Shown: one piece after another, positions 19,494 through 30,264 of the stretch | How positions within the stretch are numbered: the stretch's first letter is position 1 | Layout of the letters: every line of letters starts with the position of its first letter | Assembly (NCBI RefSeq): GCF_000346465.2 | Contig: NC_034010.1 | Location: forward strand, 20,924,335-20,988,334 | Direction of reading: 5' to 3' | DNA from: Prunus persica | Lineage: Eukaryota; Streptophyta; Magnoliopsida; Rosales; Rosaceae | DNA: 64,000 bases | Program-made: the position numbers and the translations under genes | The notes under the pieces: model-generated | What the model was told of the DNA's origin: nothing | Databases searched by the model: none | What the model saw: the letters and a program-made list of their open reading frames with translations, nothing else

Positions 19494-22400
19494 CTATGTG
19501 TGCTCCAAGGGGCAGAATTGCGTGTCAATTCTGCTTGGATCCAATCCTTCCAATTCCAGTAACATGGCTTGAGAGTAATCCTCCCCAGTGAGACCATGCT
19601 GGTGAACACTTCTAAGAGACTGGACTGCTATCTCCATGGGAAGAATTGCATCGTGGCCGTAGGTTAGAGCATAGGGGGTCATGCCAGTCGCTTCTCTCTT
19701 CGAAGTTCTGTATGCCCACAAAGTTTCTGACAACTTCTCATGCCATTGCTTTGGATTTTTCTCTAGCATCTTTCTAATGATATTGATAATCACCTTGTTA
19801 CTTGATTCTGCCTGTCCATTAGCTTGAGCATAGTAAGGAGTAGATTGAAGCAGTTTGAACTTGAATGTTTCTGCCATATCTAGCATGTCCCTAGATATGA
19901 AAGAAGAACCCCTATCGGTTGTGATTGATTCTGGAATGCCAAACCTTTGTATGATCTGTTCTTCTATGAAGGTGATGATCTCTTGAGATGTTGTGGTTTT
20001 TACTGGCTTGGCTTCTACCCACTTGGTGAAATAATCTGTGGCAACGATGATGAAACAGTGCTGCTGGTTGCTGGCTGGATAGATTTTGCCAATGAGATCC
20101 ATTGCCCATCCCCTGAAAGGCCATGGTTTTACTACTGGATTCATGGGAACCGAAGGAGCCTGCTGGATTGGGCCGTGCCTTTGACAGGCTTCACATCCTT
20201 TGGAATAGTCGATGCAATCCTTCATCATGGTTGGCCAGAAGTAGCCATACCTTCTGATTAACCAGCACATCTTTCTTCCCCCTTGGTGAGCTCCACAGAC
20301 CCCCTCATGGGTTTCTCCCATGACTTTCATGTATTCTGTCTTCCCGAGGCACCTTAATAGTACCTCATCCTTACTTTTTCGGACCAAATCTTCATTCCAC
20401 ATGAGGTAGTTTGTCGCCATGATTCTGACTCTTTTCTCAGAGGGCAGAGTGGGATATCGTAAGTAAGTCATGATAGGCTCCCTCCAATCATCTCCAGTGA
20501 TCGAGGCAGAATTGACTTCTATCTCCATTCCTCTCGTCAAAACAGATGGTAGACTTTTCCTTCCTATCTTGATGATCCTTTGGACGCAGTCTTCGGGCAT
20601 TTGTATGCCTGATGCCACCTGAGCCAGTTCATTGGCTGCAAAGTTTTTCTCCCTTGGGATGTGCTCCCAAGTAGCTTCTCTAAATTCTGTTAGCAGATTT
20701 CTAGCTGCCACTAGATATACAACCAGAGAGGGATTCAGACACTTATATTCTCCAGCAATCTGTTTTAGGACAAGCATGGAATCTCCCAAGATTTCCACGG
20801 ACTGGACTCCTAATTCTACCAACATTTCGAGCCCTATAATCAAAGCCTCATATTCGGCCCTGTTGTTGGTGCATTGGAAATCTAGCTGGAAAGAATAGCA
20901 ATGCCTGACCCCTAATGGTTCTTCCAGAACAATCCCTACTCCTGAAGCCTTGTCTGTCTTCGATCCATCAAAATATAATTTCCAAGGTGTGAGATGAATC
21001 GAGTAGATTGGATTGTTAAGGCAAACATGAGCTCTAGTTAACAGATCTGCATTTGCTATGTCCAAAGAATCCATGTTTTCAATTTCCTCTCCCGGGTGAT
21101 CTGCCAAAAAGTCTGCCACAGCTTGCCCTTTGACAGCTTTCTGGGGGACATACCTGAGGGTGAATTCTGTCAAAGCCAAAGTCCATTTCCCAATTCTGCC
21201 CCTCAGCATTGGTCTTGTTAGCATGTATTTGATTAAGTCGGTTTTGGCAATGATGTAGATAGTATGTGGCAGCATGTAGTGCCTGAGCTTCACAGCAGTG
21301 AAATATAAGGCTAGGCAAAGCCTTTCTTTTGCGGAATACCTTCTTTCCACTTCTGTCAACGTTCTGCTTAGATAGTAGACTGCCTGTTCTTTTCCTTCTT
21401 TGTTATCTTGAACTAGCAGACTTCCAATGGATACTTCTGATGCAGATACATAAAGTTTGAGGGGTCTGCCCCTTTTTGGTGGGGACAGAACTGGTGGATT
21501 TGAGAGGTAATGCTTTATTTCCTGGAAAGCCTGTTGGTGCTGTTCTTCCCATTTAAATGTCTGTTCCTGCTTCAGTCTCAACAGGGAGAAAAAGGGTTGG
21601 ATTTTTCCTGCAGAATTGGATATGAATCTCCTTAGGAAATTGATTTTTCCTAAGAGACTCTGAAGTTCCTTCTTGTTCCGAGGTGGTAGAGCTTCTATGA
21701 TGGATTTTGCTTTATTTCTGTCAACCTCTATACCTCTCCGGTGGACCAAGAATCCTAAGAAATTCCCTGCCTGGACTCCAAAAACACATTTTTTGGGGTT
21801 CATTTTTAGCTTGTGCTGCCTCATTCTCAGGAATGCCTTTCTCAGACTTGCTACGTGATTTCCTTCCTCAGGGGATTTAATTACCACGTCATCTATGTAT
21901 ACTTCCAAAGAATGTCCTATCATATCATGAAAAATAGAATTCATTGCCCTTTGGTAGGTAGCTCCCGCATTTCTCAAACCGAAAGGCATTACAGTATACT
22001 CGAAAGCACCTATATGTCCTGGACACATAAAGGCTGTCTTGTGGATGTCCTGTTCTGCCATCATAATCTGGTTATAACCTGCATTGCCGTCCATGAAAGA
22101 TAGCATCTGGTTATGAGCGGCTCCATCCACTAACATGTCTGCCATTGGCATAGGATATTCGTCTTTAGGAGATGCCTCATTCAGATTCCTGTAATCTACG
22201 CAGATTCTAACTGCCCCTGTTTTTCTTTTGAGAACAGGTACAATATTTGCTAACCAATCGGCATAGACGGCTGGCCTGATGAATCCTGCCTTGAGCAACC
22301 TTTCTATCTCTTCTTTGACCTTTAGTTCTGTGTCCATAGACATTCTTCTTCTGGCCTGTTTGACTGGAAGGTAGCCATCTTTAATTGGCAGCTTGTGCTC

Positions 22401-22799
22401 CACTAACTGCCTGTCCAATCCTGGCATCTCGTGGTAATGCCAGGCAAAACAATCTATGAACTCCTGCAAAAGTGCCGTGAGTTCAGCCTTGAGTGGTTCC
22501 TTTAACAGTGTGCTGATGAAAGTAGGCCTTGGATCTTCTTCTGTCCCTAAGTTTATCTCCTGTAGAGGGTCCTCTACTTCTGGCAGGGAGTCATCTAGTG
22601 CTGCCGGTGCAAATTCCAACACTTCCTCCTGTAAAACTTCTTCCTCTTGTTCTTTTATGCTTTCATGGGTGAATTCTGCCATATTAATGGCTGGATTCTG
22701 TATGAAAAGTCTCCTTTCTCCCCAGTATATCAACAATCTTTTTGTGATGGATCGGATTGTTGCAGCTCGATCCTTGTCCAGTTGATTGGGACTAAACAT
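19494..22799 (-). CDS. pol: Tat pol: RT, RNase H, archaeal-type RNase H, integrase
   Basis: A 1101-codon frame. From the N-terminus: leader, reverse transcriptase with YIDDVV at about residue 300, the first RNase H, a second RNase H (LYFDGSKTDKASGVGIVLE, then NNRAEYEALIIGLE and GDSMLVLKQ), and integrase with an H..H..CEACQ zinc motif and the D, D and E residues in MDLIG, TTDRGSS and QANGQAE. The second RNase H places the element in the Tat lineage. The ATG at 22799 overlaps the protease stop in TGATG. The C-terminus is cut short at 19494, and the missing part lies beyond in another frame. The frame is otherwise open over 3.3 kb, consistent with recent insertion. It was probably active until recently and is now likely defective. 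Confidence 0.93.
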   Translation of the reverse strand: MFSPNQLDKDRAATIRSITKRLLIYWGERRLFIQNPAINMAEFTHESIKEQEEEVLQEEVLEFAPAALDDSLPEVEDPLQEINLGTEEDPRPTFISTLLKEPLKAELTALLQEFIDCFAWHYHEMPGLDRQLVEHKLPIKDGYLPVKQARRRMSMDTELKVKEEIERLLKAGFIRPAVYADWLANIVPVLKRKTGAVRICVDYRNLNEASPKDEYPMPMADMLVDGAAHNQMLSFMDGNAGYNQIMMAEQDIHKTAFMCPGHIGAFEYTVMPFGLRNAGATYQRAMNSIFHDMIGHSLEVYIDDVVIKSPEEGNHVASLRKAFLRMRQHKLKMNPKKCVFGVQAGNFLGFLVHRRGIEVDRNKAKSIIEALPPRNKKELQSLLGKINFLRRFISNSAGKIQPFFSLLRLKQEQTFKWEEQHQQAFQEIKHYLSNPPVLSPPKRGRPLKLYVSASEVSIGSLLVQDNKEGKEQAVYYLSRTLTEVERRYSAKERLCLALYFTAVKLRHYMLPHTIYIIAKTDLIKYMLTRPMLRGRIGKWTLALTEFTLRYVPQKAVKGQAVADFLADHPGEEIENMDSLDIANADLLTRAHVCLNNPIYSIHLTPWKLYFDGSKTDKASGVGIVLEEPLGVRHCYSFQLDFQCTNNRAEYEALIIGLEMLVELGVQSVEILGDSMLVLKQIAGEYKCLNPSLVVYLVAARNLLTEFREATWEHIPREKNFAANELAQVASGIQMPEDCVQRIIKIGRKSLPSVLTRGMEIEVNSASITGDDWREPIMTYLRYPTLPSEKRVRIMATNYLMWNEDLVRKSKDEVLLRCLGKTEYMKVMGETHEGVCGAHQGGRKMCWLIRRYGYFWPTMMKDCIDYSKGCEACQRHGPIQQAPSVPMNPVVKPWPFRGWAMDLIGKIYPASNQQHCFIIVATDYFTKWVEAKPVKTTTSQEIITFIEEQIIQRFGIPESITTDRGSSFISRDMLDMAETFKFKLLQSTPYYAQANGQAESSNKVIINIIRKMLEKNPKQWHEKLSETLWAYRTSKREATGMTPYALTYGHDAILPMEIAVQSLRSVHQHGLTGEDYSQAMLLELEGLDPSRIDTQFCPLEHT

Positions 22800-23521
22800 C
22801 AGAATTCTGGAAGTTCGGCACAAGAAAGTCTGTTCCAGTCCTCTAAAGAACTGGCTAGACCTTCTTCAATGAGTCTTTGGGCCGTGACACCATGGGGGCG
22901 GCCGTTCTGATTGACTCCAAGGAAAGTGTAGGGACCGACGTCATCATGATAATACCTTGCTTCAAAGCACATGGCAGAGGGTAGGAATGACCGTGGATCG
23001 GCCTCTATAATCTCCATGCAGCCTTCTTCATTCCATATTGCTAACTGCTGGTGGAGGGTGGAAGGGATACAAAGGCTCTGGTGAATCCAATCCCTGCCGA
23101 GTAGTGCATTGTAGGTGGTGGAGGTAGTGTCTATAACAAAGAATGCTATTTTCAACTCTTTGCTTCCGACTACGACATCTACATCTAAGATGCCATGTAT
23201 TTTGGTGATGCCCCCAACGAAGTTGGTGACGGTTAATCGTGTTGGAATTAGATCCCTCTCTGTCCTACCCAACTTGGTCAGCATTCTGTGGGGTAATAGA
23301 TTAATGGCTGCACCTCCATCTACCATGATCTTGGAGATAGGAATACCTCCAAGATTTGCCGTTATAAACAACGGTCTGAGGTGATTTGCCATTTCTCTGG
23401 TTGGCTTGGCGAAACAAGCCTGCTCTGTAGCTGGTTTATTGGCTGTTCTGCCTGTCCTAGGGTCGTCTGCTTGCGGTTCTGGCGGCTCCTCTGCTTCTGC
23501 CAACCTACACTCAAAGCTCTC
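22799..23521 (-). CDS. Tat protease domain
   Basis: A 240-codon frame in the same frame as gag and directly after its TAG (23524-23522). It contains the retropepsin-type active-site block VDGGAAINLLPHRML, where DGG replaces the more familiar DSG/DTG, and the second conserved block YNALLGRDWIH. No ATG lies between the gag stop and the protease core region, so expression would require stop-codon readthrough, splicing or an intact sibling. It ends in TGA at 22801-22799, overlapping the pol ATG by one base. Confidence 0.85.
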   Translation of the reverse strand, partial: ESFECRLAEAEEPPEPQADDPRTGRTANKPATEQACFAKPTREMANHLRPLFITANLGGIPISKIMVDGGAAINLLPHRMLTKLGRTERDLIPTRLTVTNFVGGITKIHGILDVDVVVGSKELKIAFFVIDTTSTTYNALLGRDWIHQSLCIPSTLHQQLAIWNEEGCMEIIEADPRSFLPSAMCFEARYYHDDVGPYTFLGVNQNGRPHGVTAQRLIEEGLASSLEDWNRLSCAELPEF

Positions 23522-25573
23522 CTAGGAGAAAACGTCCCCTTCCAGAGTGCTTTTTTGTCCTTCGGTAGCCCTGAATTCACCTGGTAGGATGAATACCATG
23601 TTAATTCCCAGATCACCCTGTAGGAGGTCTTCTAATTCTGCGCCAAAAGCTTCTGTTTCTGGGTCCAATTCCTCACCAAATTCCATTAATTCTTCCCCAT
23701 ATTCTTCCGTCCAGTCATCCTGTTCTGCTACTTCGAGGGGCTCTTTCTGATCATCTGCAGAAGGTTCATAGTCTAATTGCTCTTCTTCATATTCCTCAGC
23801 GTAGTCGTCTTCTTTTTGTAACGGGGTAGACCCGGATTTCTCTAATGTCCGCGTGGTGTCAGGATGGCTGCCGGACGACGAGGCTATATGGATAGGAGAC
23901 CTGGCTGGCTGCTCTGTTTTCAGCAATTCCCTTGACTGGCAAGCTTTCTGTTCTGTCTGGGGAAGTGTTTCAGGATTCTTTCCTTTCCTGGCAGAACTGG
24001 GTTGTGAACGTACCTGCGTATTATCTTGGCTTTTAAGATATGTGCAGTATTGCCTCTGGATTCTTCTTTTCTGGGTTCTGGTCAGCTCCAGAGTCGGTCT
24101 ACCGCTTCTTCCTACGGAATACCACCTCCCTTCTATGATCGTTGCCAAGGGTCTTTCGTTTCCGGGCGTCCTGACTGATATTTCCTTCCTGGGTTGCTCC
24201 ATCCTCCTCTCGCCGTAGTGTGTAGGCCTAAGACAGCTCTTCTGCCTTGTCTTGTCTTGGGATATAGTTCCAATTCTGTCAAACACACTAGGTGTGGGCT
24301 GATTTTGCTTATCTAGGACCACCTCTAGCTCTGTTTCACACTTGCACCTACTGCAGAGCACTACCCCAGCCGAGATGGTCGCTCTTGGTATCTGACTGGT
24401 CTCCCTTATGATTCTTCTGCCTCTGCTGCAACCAGCATCTGTGATAGGGTCGATTTTCCTCTGTTCTGGCCAATTTAAGTTGACCATATTGACTTGCGGT
24501 TGAGGAAAAGGATCCGTTGTGACGGATGGTGGTTTTTCTGCCAGCTTCAACCTTCCTGCCGTTATTCCTTCTTGTACTACGTCCCTGAAAATGACACAAC
24601 TATTGGTAGAATGGTTCCAAGAGTTGTGCCACCTGCAGTACTGTCTGCCTTTGAGTTCTTCCGGCTTCGGTATTCTGTGAGGCGTCTCTATTGCCTTCTG
24701 CAGTAGCATTTCGTCGAACAAGGCATCGACCTTGGTTAAGTCAAAAGAGTAAACCTTGTTTTGTGTTGGTTTGTTTGGAATGAATCCTCCTGTGAATGGT
24801 GGTGGCTTTTGGTCTTTGGGTGGCTTTGTGAGGGCTTTGCAACTGATGGGATGTTTCAGTTTTGCCATTTCTGCCACTGAAACCTCTTTCTCCTCTGATT
24901 CCTCTGTATCTTCTTGCGACTCCACCTCGATCAGGTGGACTGAAGAAGAAGGGGTTTTGTAGTATGTACCTTTGGAGGAGTTCCTCCTTTGCTGCTCTTC
25001 CCTGAGTAGCTCTTCATATTTGGATGCCTTATCAGCCAGTTCTGCCAGATCTCCGAACAATATCCCGTCGAACCTTTTCCTGAGGGAGATTTTAAGGGCG
25101 GCTTGGGCCATCTGGATGAAGTGTCTTTCTTCCATTGGGATTCGGCACTTCATCTTGAGCCTTCTGAACCTGGTTATAAAATCTTGCGCCGGTTCATCTT
25201 CACTCTGCTTGAGGGCAGCTAGATCACTGATGGTGACTTCTGGCTGAATCCTGTAATAGTAGTCATGGAAGACATTTTCCATCTGTTCCCAGGTTTGAAC
25301 AGAGTTAGCTGGCAGGCTGGTGTACCAGGTAAAAGCTTGCCCAGAGAGAGAGTTGCCAAAAAGCCTTAATTTCAGCAGAGGGTTGTTTTCTATAGCTATG
25401 CATTGGACGGAGAACCTGCCTATATGTTCGACTGAGGAAGCATGGGGGTCTTCCCCGTTGAACAAAGTGAAGTTTGGCACTTTGAAACCTGGAGACAACG
25501 GTATTTGATCGATGTAGGCTGGGTATGGCTTTCTGTAAGTAGGCCTTTCCCCTCTTCTAGCCTCGGGTTCCAT
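23522..25573 (-). CDS. gag: Tat gag, N-terminally truncated
   Basis: 683 codons counted from the first ATG (25573). It contains the gag core (PGFKVPNFTLFNGEDPHA, then GQAFTWYTSLP and FHDYYYR) and a zinc-knuckle variant C-x2-H-x4-H-x4-C (CRWHNSWNHSTNSC). A long acidic C-terminal region with glutamate-rich stretches follows. Upstream, the frame runs directly into LTR sequence at 25585: the usual gag N-terminus, leader and primer-binding site are absent. It ends at TAG 23524-23522 in frame with the protease. The element can therefore not prime or package by itself in the normal way. Confidence 0.9.
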   Translation of the reverse strand: MEPEARRGERPTYRKPYPAYIDQIPLSPGFKVPNFTLFNGEDPHASSVEHIGRFSVQCIAIENNPLLKLRLFGNSLSGQAFTWYTSLPANSVQTWEQMENVFHDYYYRIQPEVTISDLAALKQSEDEPAQDFITRFRRLKMKCRIPMEERHFIQMAQAALKISLRKRFDGILFGDLAELADKASKYEELLREEQQRRNSSKGTYYKTPSSSVHLIEVESQEDTEESEEKEVSVAEMAKLKHPISCKALTKPPKDQKPPPFTGGFIPNKPTQNKVYSFDLTKVDALFDEMLLQKAIETPHRIPKPEELKGRQYCRWHNSWNHSTNSCVIFRDVVQEGITAGRLKLAEKPPSVTTDPFPQPQVNMVNLNWPEQRKIDPITDAGCSRGRRIIRETSQIPRATISAGVVLCSRCKCETELEVVLDKQNQPTPSVFDRIGTISQDKTRQKSCLRPTHYGERRMEQPRKEISVRTPGNERPLATIIEGRWYSVGRSGRPTLELTRTQKRRIQRQYCTYLKSQDNTQVRSQPSSARKGKNPETLPQTEQKACQSRELLKTEQPARSPIHIASSSGSHPDTTRTLEKSGSTPLQKEDDYAEEYEEEQLDYEPSADDQKEPLEVAEQDDWTEEYGEELMEFGEELDPETEAFGAELEDLLQGDLGINMVFILPGEFRATEGQKSTLEGDVFS

Positions 25574-25584
25574 GATCTCTCTGA

Positions 25585-26872
25585 TCAGACTGGTGAGGAC
25601 TTTCACAATTTATCTCAGTATCAAAAATGGTTGTTCTGGCCAGAATAGATAATAATAAAGTACTGTTTCAGGCAGAACTGCCTTTTACAAAATTAAGAAG
25701 GGAGAAATCAACTCTAGAAAGGCAAAAGGATGGCTGGAATCCCATTTCTGCCTGGGTAGAAACTTCTGATCCGGGCTGGACTGGGTATGTCTATGCTGGC
25801 CTGTACTGTCAACAACTTTAGCTGCTTGGCTTCAGCTGTAAATCGATACCAAAGTTCAATTTTTGGCAGAGCTTCAATCTACTTCAAGCCTTGGGAGACT
25901 TTTCGAGCAGAACTGCGACTTCTTCAGTTTGAAGGGACAGAAGTGGCTATTCTCGAGGATTTAGCAAGCTGGAACTATGCTATAAAATTTGTTGAGGTTT
26001 TCATATTTGTGAAAACTCAAGCTGTGTTTATCTTGGCTTTTGATGAACCAAATTTGTAACGAGAGGGATCTCGCTTTCAGAGGACTTATTTTCTAAGTCT
26101 GAACTTTGGAATTATGATCTAGAGTTGTTTTCCTGTTTTGTGTTTTTTTTTGTTTGATGAATTGACTGTCCTTTGTCCCTTTGCCCTCTTTTGCTTTTAT
26201 AAGAGATCTTCCTAAGGAGTTTTATTTTTAATCCTAAATAATGGGCGGCAAAAAGATCTCTTATAATGTAAAGTAAGTTTTCTAATCAAAGTAGATAGGC
26301 TCTGAGCAGTCACCTCCTAAAAAACAGTCCCTTCCCTGTTTTCCTGGGTGACAGCTCTCTAATTCAACCAACGCCACCGTCTGTGTGGGCCTTTCATGGC
26401 GGTTTTGGCTCTTTTTTTCTTCTGTATTTTCTGAGTGGTTCCCTGTTTCCCGTTCTTATTTAGAAAGCGTGATCCGTGAGTTTCTTGGGAGATGGTGCAC
26501 TGATTTGGAGCAAGATCCTGAATACAGATGGGTAATTGATCTTTGATTGGCAGTGTTTCAGAGACGTCCCTCTCTCATTAAACCTTAGTTGGAAATGCTA
26601 ACTTTTCCAAAATTTGAGGCAATCACGTGGGTGTGTCTTTGATCCATTGGGTTTTGAATCTATCGGAAATCACGGGCTGATCTTTGGAGCCCATTTCGAA
26701 AGTTTCCACATCTGGGCTTTCTTTGGGCCGAGGCCTTATTTCCAACACTCTTGGTGTGAAGCCCAATCTGTCTGGATCTTATTTTCGTTTTTCTCAAGTT
26801 TCTGGGCTGGGTAGGTAATTTCATTATGGGCTTGTGTTTTGGTCTTGGGTGTGCCGAATTTGGGCCCAAACA
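25585..26872 (-). repeat. Tat element 5' LTR, truncated (1288 bp)
   Basis: It matches 13868-15155 of the left LTR at a constant offset of 11717, with three substitutions seen. The inner 242 bp, corresponding to 13626-13867, are missing, and the LTR is joined directly to gag at TCAG. The outer end is followed by target duplication AATAC. Confidence 0.92.
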
Positions 26873-26877
26873 AATAC

Positions 26878-27770
26878 TTTCTTAGTATAAGCAAGAATCT
26901 CGTTGGCACAATGCTCGATCCTTAAGTCGAGACAAATATTTCGTGAATTCTGCAGAATCTTTAATGTGTTGCAATCACATCAATGTACTCACTGAGGTAA
27001 TTTATGCATATTAATATTGAGTACAAATTTTGTGCTTCAAGCACATGTCCTTTAGGGACTTGCTTTATGCAATGATAATCCTCTCAACGGATTTTGTCTA
27101 AAAGGGATTAAGCTCTATGACACATTATATAGCTTTAACCCAGCTATTTATACATCTTTTAGGGAATCGCTTCTGGCGATATGCTCCGTGCATTTAATAA
27201 CCCTTAAAGATAATATGTTGGTCTCCGTAATTGTGTAATAAGGGGGGGGGGGCACAATTGAATCTGTAAATATGGAGAAAACCCAACATTCTTTGTTTCT
27301 GCCAGAAACAGTGTGTCATGCAAAGTAGGTATATTCCCTTTTATTCCGAACACCCAAGTATAAATTCAGTATTAACAAATTTTGGGGTTCGTATTGTGGG
27401 TTTGTTCTTTCACGTTCATTCTCATCTATAATGGAATTACCTCGTTCCATTTTGGCCAATGATATTGTCGACATTTAATAATTGAACGTGGTTCCAATCA
27501 ACACAGCCCATTGATGATTTGAGTAGCTACTCCAAAACCAAAAATTGTCATTCATCAATTCATGATCAAAAATTGTGATTCATCAATTCATGATCCCACC
27601 ATTCTCATTTGCATGCGCATGCATCAATTATAAGCATTTCTTTGCTTTTGGGTACCCAAGCCACTTATGGGGGCTTTTATTATGTGAGAATGTGGATTAT
27701 AACCTCCAATGGAGCGTTATTTTACATAGGGCGTGGAAAATCTCCATTTAGGGAGTTGGAACATTTAGAA
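26878..27770 (-). other. LARD interior, non-coding
   Basis: This is interior of the LARD to the right of the nested element. It has no gag or pol motif on either strand. There is a run of about 11 G at 27241-27251. Confidence 0.6.
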
Positions 27771-28133
27771 CCCATATATCTGTCATGCTGCAGACATGCC
27801 ACAGATTAATACATACATGTCAATTAATTTCTGGGACTTTAACCCATATAATTTGCTACGCATTAGGCGTGAATAATATCAATATTGACATGTTAAAGGA
27901 TTGTCCTTTCGGGACTTCAATCCATATTATTTGCTACGCAACAGGCGTGCACCCATATATCTGTCATGCTGCAGGCTTGCCACAGATTAATACATACATG
28001 TCAATTAATTTCTGGGACTTTAACCCATATAATTTGCTACGCATTAGACGTGCATAATTCCAATATTGACATGTCAAAGGATTGTCCTTTCGGGACTTCA
28101 ATCCATATCATTTGCTACGCAACAGGCGTGCAT
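27771..28133. repeat. Tandem repeat, 181-bp unit, two copies, in LARD
   Basis: Units begin at 27771 and 27952 with CCCATATATCTGTCATGCTG. Both contain CATGTCAATTAATTTCTGGGACTTTAACCC and GGATTGTCCTTTCGGGACTTCAATCC. Short open frames shared by the two copies follow from the duplication and are not taken as genes. Confidence 0.9.
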
Positions 28134-29600
28134 TATATTGATCACTGCTATACCCATATTCTGTTCTTATGGGACTTTTAATCTGTGGCAGTGTATTATC
28201 AATGTATCCAACTTGCAATCTGTAAAATTTGCATTAATAATTCATGGATACATACAAGCCATTCTTTTGGAACGGACTTATCTTCCCATTTGGTTACCTT
28301 TCAAGATAAAATATCAAATAAGCATATAAGTAAAAAATAACAGAAGTATTGCTTACATCCTTAGGTGGGAGAAACTTTTCTCAAGTATCATTCAAGCTCG
28401 TATCGGTCCAATAACGCTTGATGATCTAGTTATATCCTGCAAGAGCAAAAAGTCACAATACTTCTCTCTGTCAAAAATAAATAAATAACCCTTAGAGTTA
28501 GAATCACCGTATGGATTCTTTCTTCGGATGTTCGTTCTAAAGAAATAGAATCCCTAATGAACAGAGAGTTCAAAAAAGAAAGAAAAGATACAAAGATTGT
28601 GATATTGATTGCAAAGTAAGGTAAGCAATCAAGGAAGGAAGCTGGTGGGAGCAAACAACAAGCTCTCATTTCTCCTAGTCTAGAATGACCTCAGGAGATT
28701 GGAGCATAAGGTTGCCTTCACAGTTCCCTAATGCAGCGGAAACGTGATCAGGGATAGTCTCGCTTCCTGAATGGATGATCAGAGATAGTCTTGCTTCTCG
28801 GGCATATTGAGTGCTCACTGATAAGAAAAATAAGTAGATATCGCATAACTAGGTATGGAGTAAACTGGATGTCTTCTGCAAAGAAAATTTCGTTAGTAAC
28901 ACATTTATATACAAATAAAATGAATAGGTAGAACCGGTGAATTTCAAATTAACCATAGGAAAATTGCAAGATTTTCGGAGCACTTTTGAAAAAGTAGCTC
29001 CGTGAAATCCGTAAAGCAAGATCGGCTTTTGATGAAAATAATACTTGAAAACGCCGAAAGTGCCGACATGCATTATCAGAGGCCACTTGAAGTTTTGGAC
29101 TCTGTGAAAGAAAAAGATAATATAGGGATCTGAGATAATATTGGGATCCTAGAAACTGTAGCCATATTTCCTCCTATAAATATGGCCTTTGCAAAATTTG
29201 ATTGAAGCAACTGCGTTTCAACTTGCTCCTTTCCTGTTATAATCATTGCGCACATTCTTAAAATTTGCACATGTGGTTTTTACGTCTTTTCAAAATGACG
29301 GTTTGGAACCTTGTGCCTTATAGGTTCAAATGACCACATCGACTCTCCCAAATTTCATATTTCAACGTATGGGAGCCCGGAACTTTTGGCCTGGGCTAAA
29401 CACAAAACTCAGAATTTATTTGCCCTTTTCAAAATGGACATGAAATATGAATTGAGTAAAAGCCACGCTAATATCTCATATATTTGGGTTCATGAGTTTC
29501 CGGCCCAGATATAACAAAATATGTGGGGAGCCTCAATTCATCATTCTCTTATGCCAAAGAGATATGTGGCGTACCACAATTTGCAATAATACCTCAAGGG
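28134..29600. other. LARD interior, no gene recognised
   Basis: Moderately AT-rich sequence without coding signatures. Two similar phrases with GGGATAGTCTCGCTTC and AGAGATAGTCTTGCTTC occur at 28750-28800. Confidence 0.5.
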
Positions 29601-30210
29601 TTGTCCATTTAACTGTTGGAACTTCAGGTTCTCAACACTGTTAGATTTTGAACTTCTGGCCAAAATCACATATTCTCATGGTATGGACATTCAATCCCCT
29701 TAGATTTTGAACTTCGGGCCAAAATCACATACTCTCATGGTATGGACATTTTTTTTTTTTTTTTTACAATTTTCAGTACATATTTCTGGACTTCAAGTCC
29801 TTACATAATTGTCCATATTTTGAGGAATTTCTGGCATCTCATTTAATTGCTCATCCATGAGTTTAAGGAACTGCAGGTTCCCTTTTGAATGGTGATGGTT
29901 TACCCAAAAATGGTAAATATTTATGCATACATCACTATTCATGTATACGGCACTATTCATGTATACAGTACATTTGCCAGTACAGTTATCATCCATGTGT
30001 ACGGCATTATGAACCAATACGGTACTGTTACATCATTAAGGAACCCCAGGTCCTTATTTACATGTCAGGGATCAAGGACCCTCAAGTCCGATCACATGTT
30101 TACAAATATAGTGCCGGAGAGACTGCCAGCTCTCATATTAACATCATCATCAAGGATCTTCAAGTCCTGATGTAATTGTATGATGAGGATCAAGGAACTT
30201 CTGGTCCTGA
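29601..30210. repeat. Array of short imperfect palindromes in LARD
   Basis: Words of the form GGA(A/C)CTTCAGGTCC recur, each self-complementary at its ends: GGAACTTCAGGTTCT (about 29619), GGACTTCAAGTCC (about 29789), GGAACTGCAGGTTCC (about 29868), GGAACCCCAGGTCC (about 30040), GGACCCTCAAGTCC (about 30077), GGATCTTCAAGTCC (about 30154) and GGAACTTCTGGTCC (about 30195). Spacing is about 40-170 bp. A 60-bp direct duplication with TTTTGAACTT(C)NGGCC lies at 29640-29750. Confidence 0.65.
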
Positions 30211-30264
30211 TCTGCATACTGTAAAAACTCATCATACAGCACATTTAGTCCATAAAATAAATTG

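Larger units (their letters stand above)
13626..26872 (-). mobile_element. Ty3/gypsy element, Tat lineage, with antisense gene
   Basis: A 13.2-kb element in minus orientation. The left (3') LTR is 13626-15155, TGTTCACC to CCCAAACA. The right (5') LTR, 25585-26872, has lost its inner 242 bp. The target duplication AATAC lies at 13621-13625 and 26873-26877. A purine tract (AAGGGGG on the minus strand, about 15165-15159) abuts the 3' LTR. Gag, protease and pol are on the minus strand (25573-19494). Pol has two RNase H domains, the hallmark of the Tat lineage. A spliced gene runs on the plus strand between the 3' LTR and the pol end (15514-19099). Three substitutions were seen between the shared LTR parts (14083/25800, 14397/26114, 14634/26351). 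Confidence 0.93.

Noticed and set aside
27771..28181. Repeated small proteins in the 181-bp tandem repeat
   Set aside because: The frames arise from the duplication of non-coding LARD sequence and lack start context or domain.
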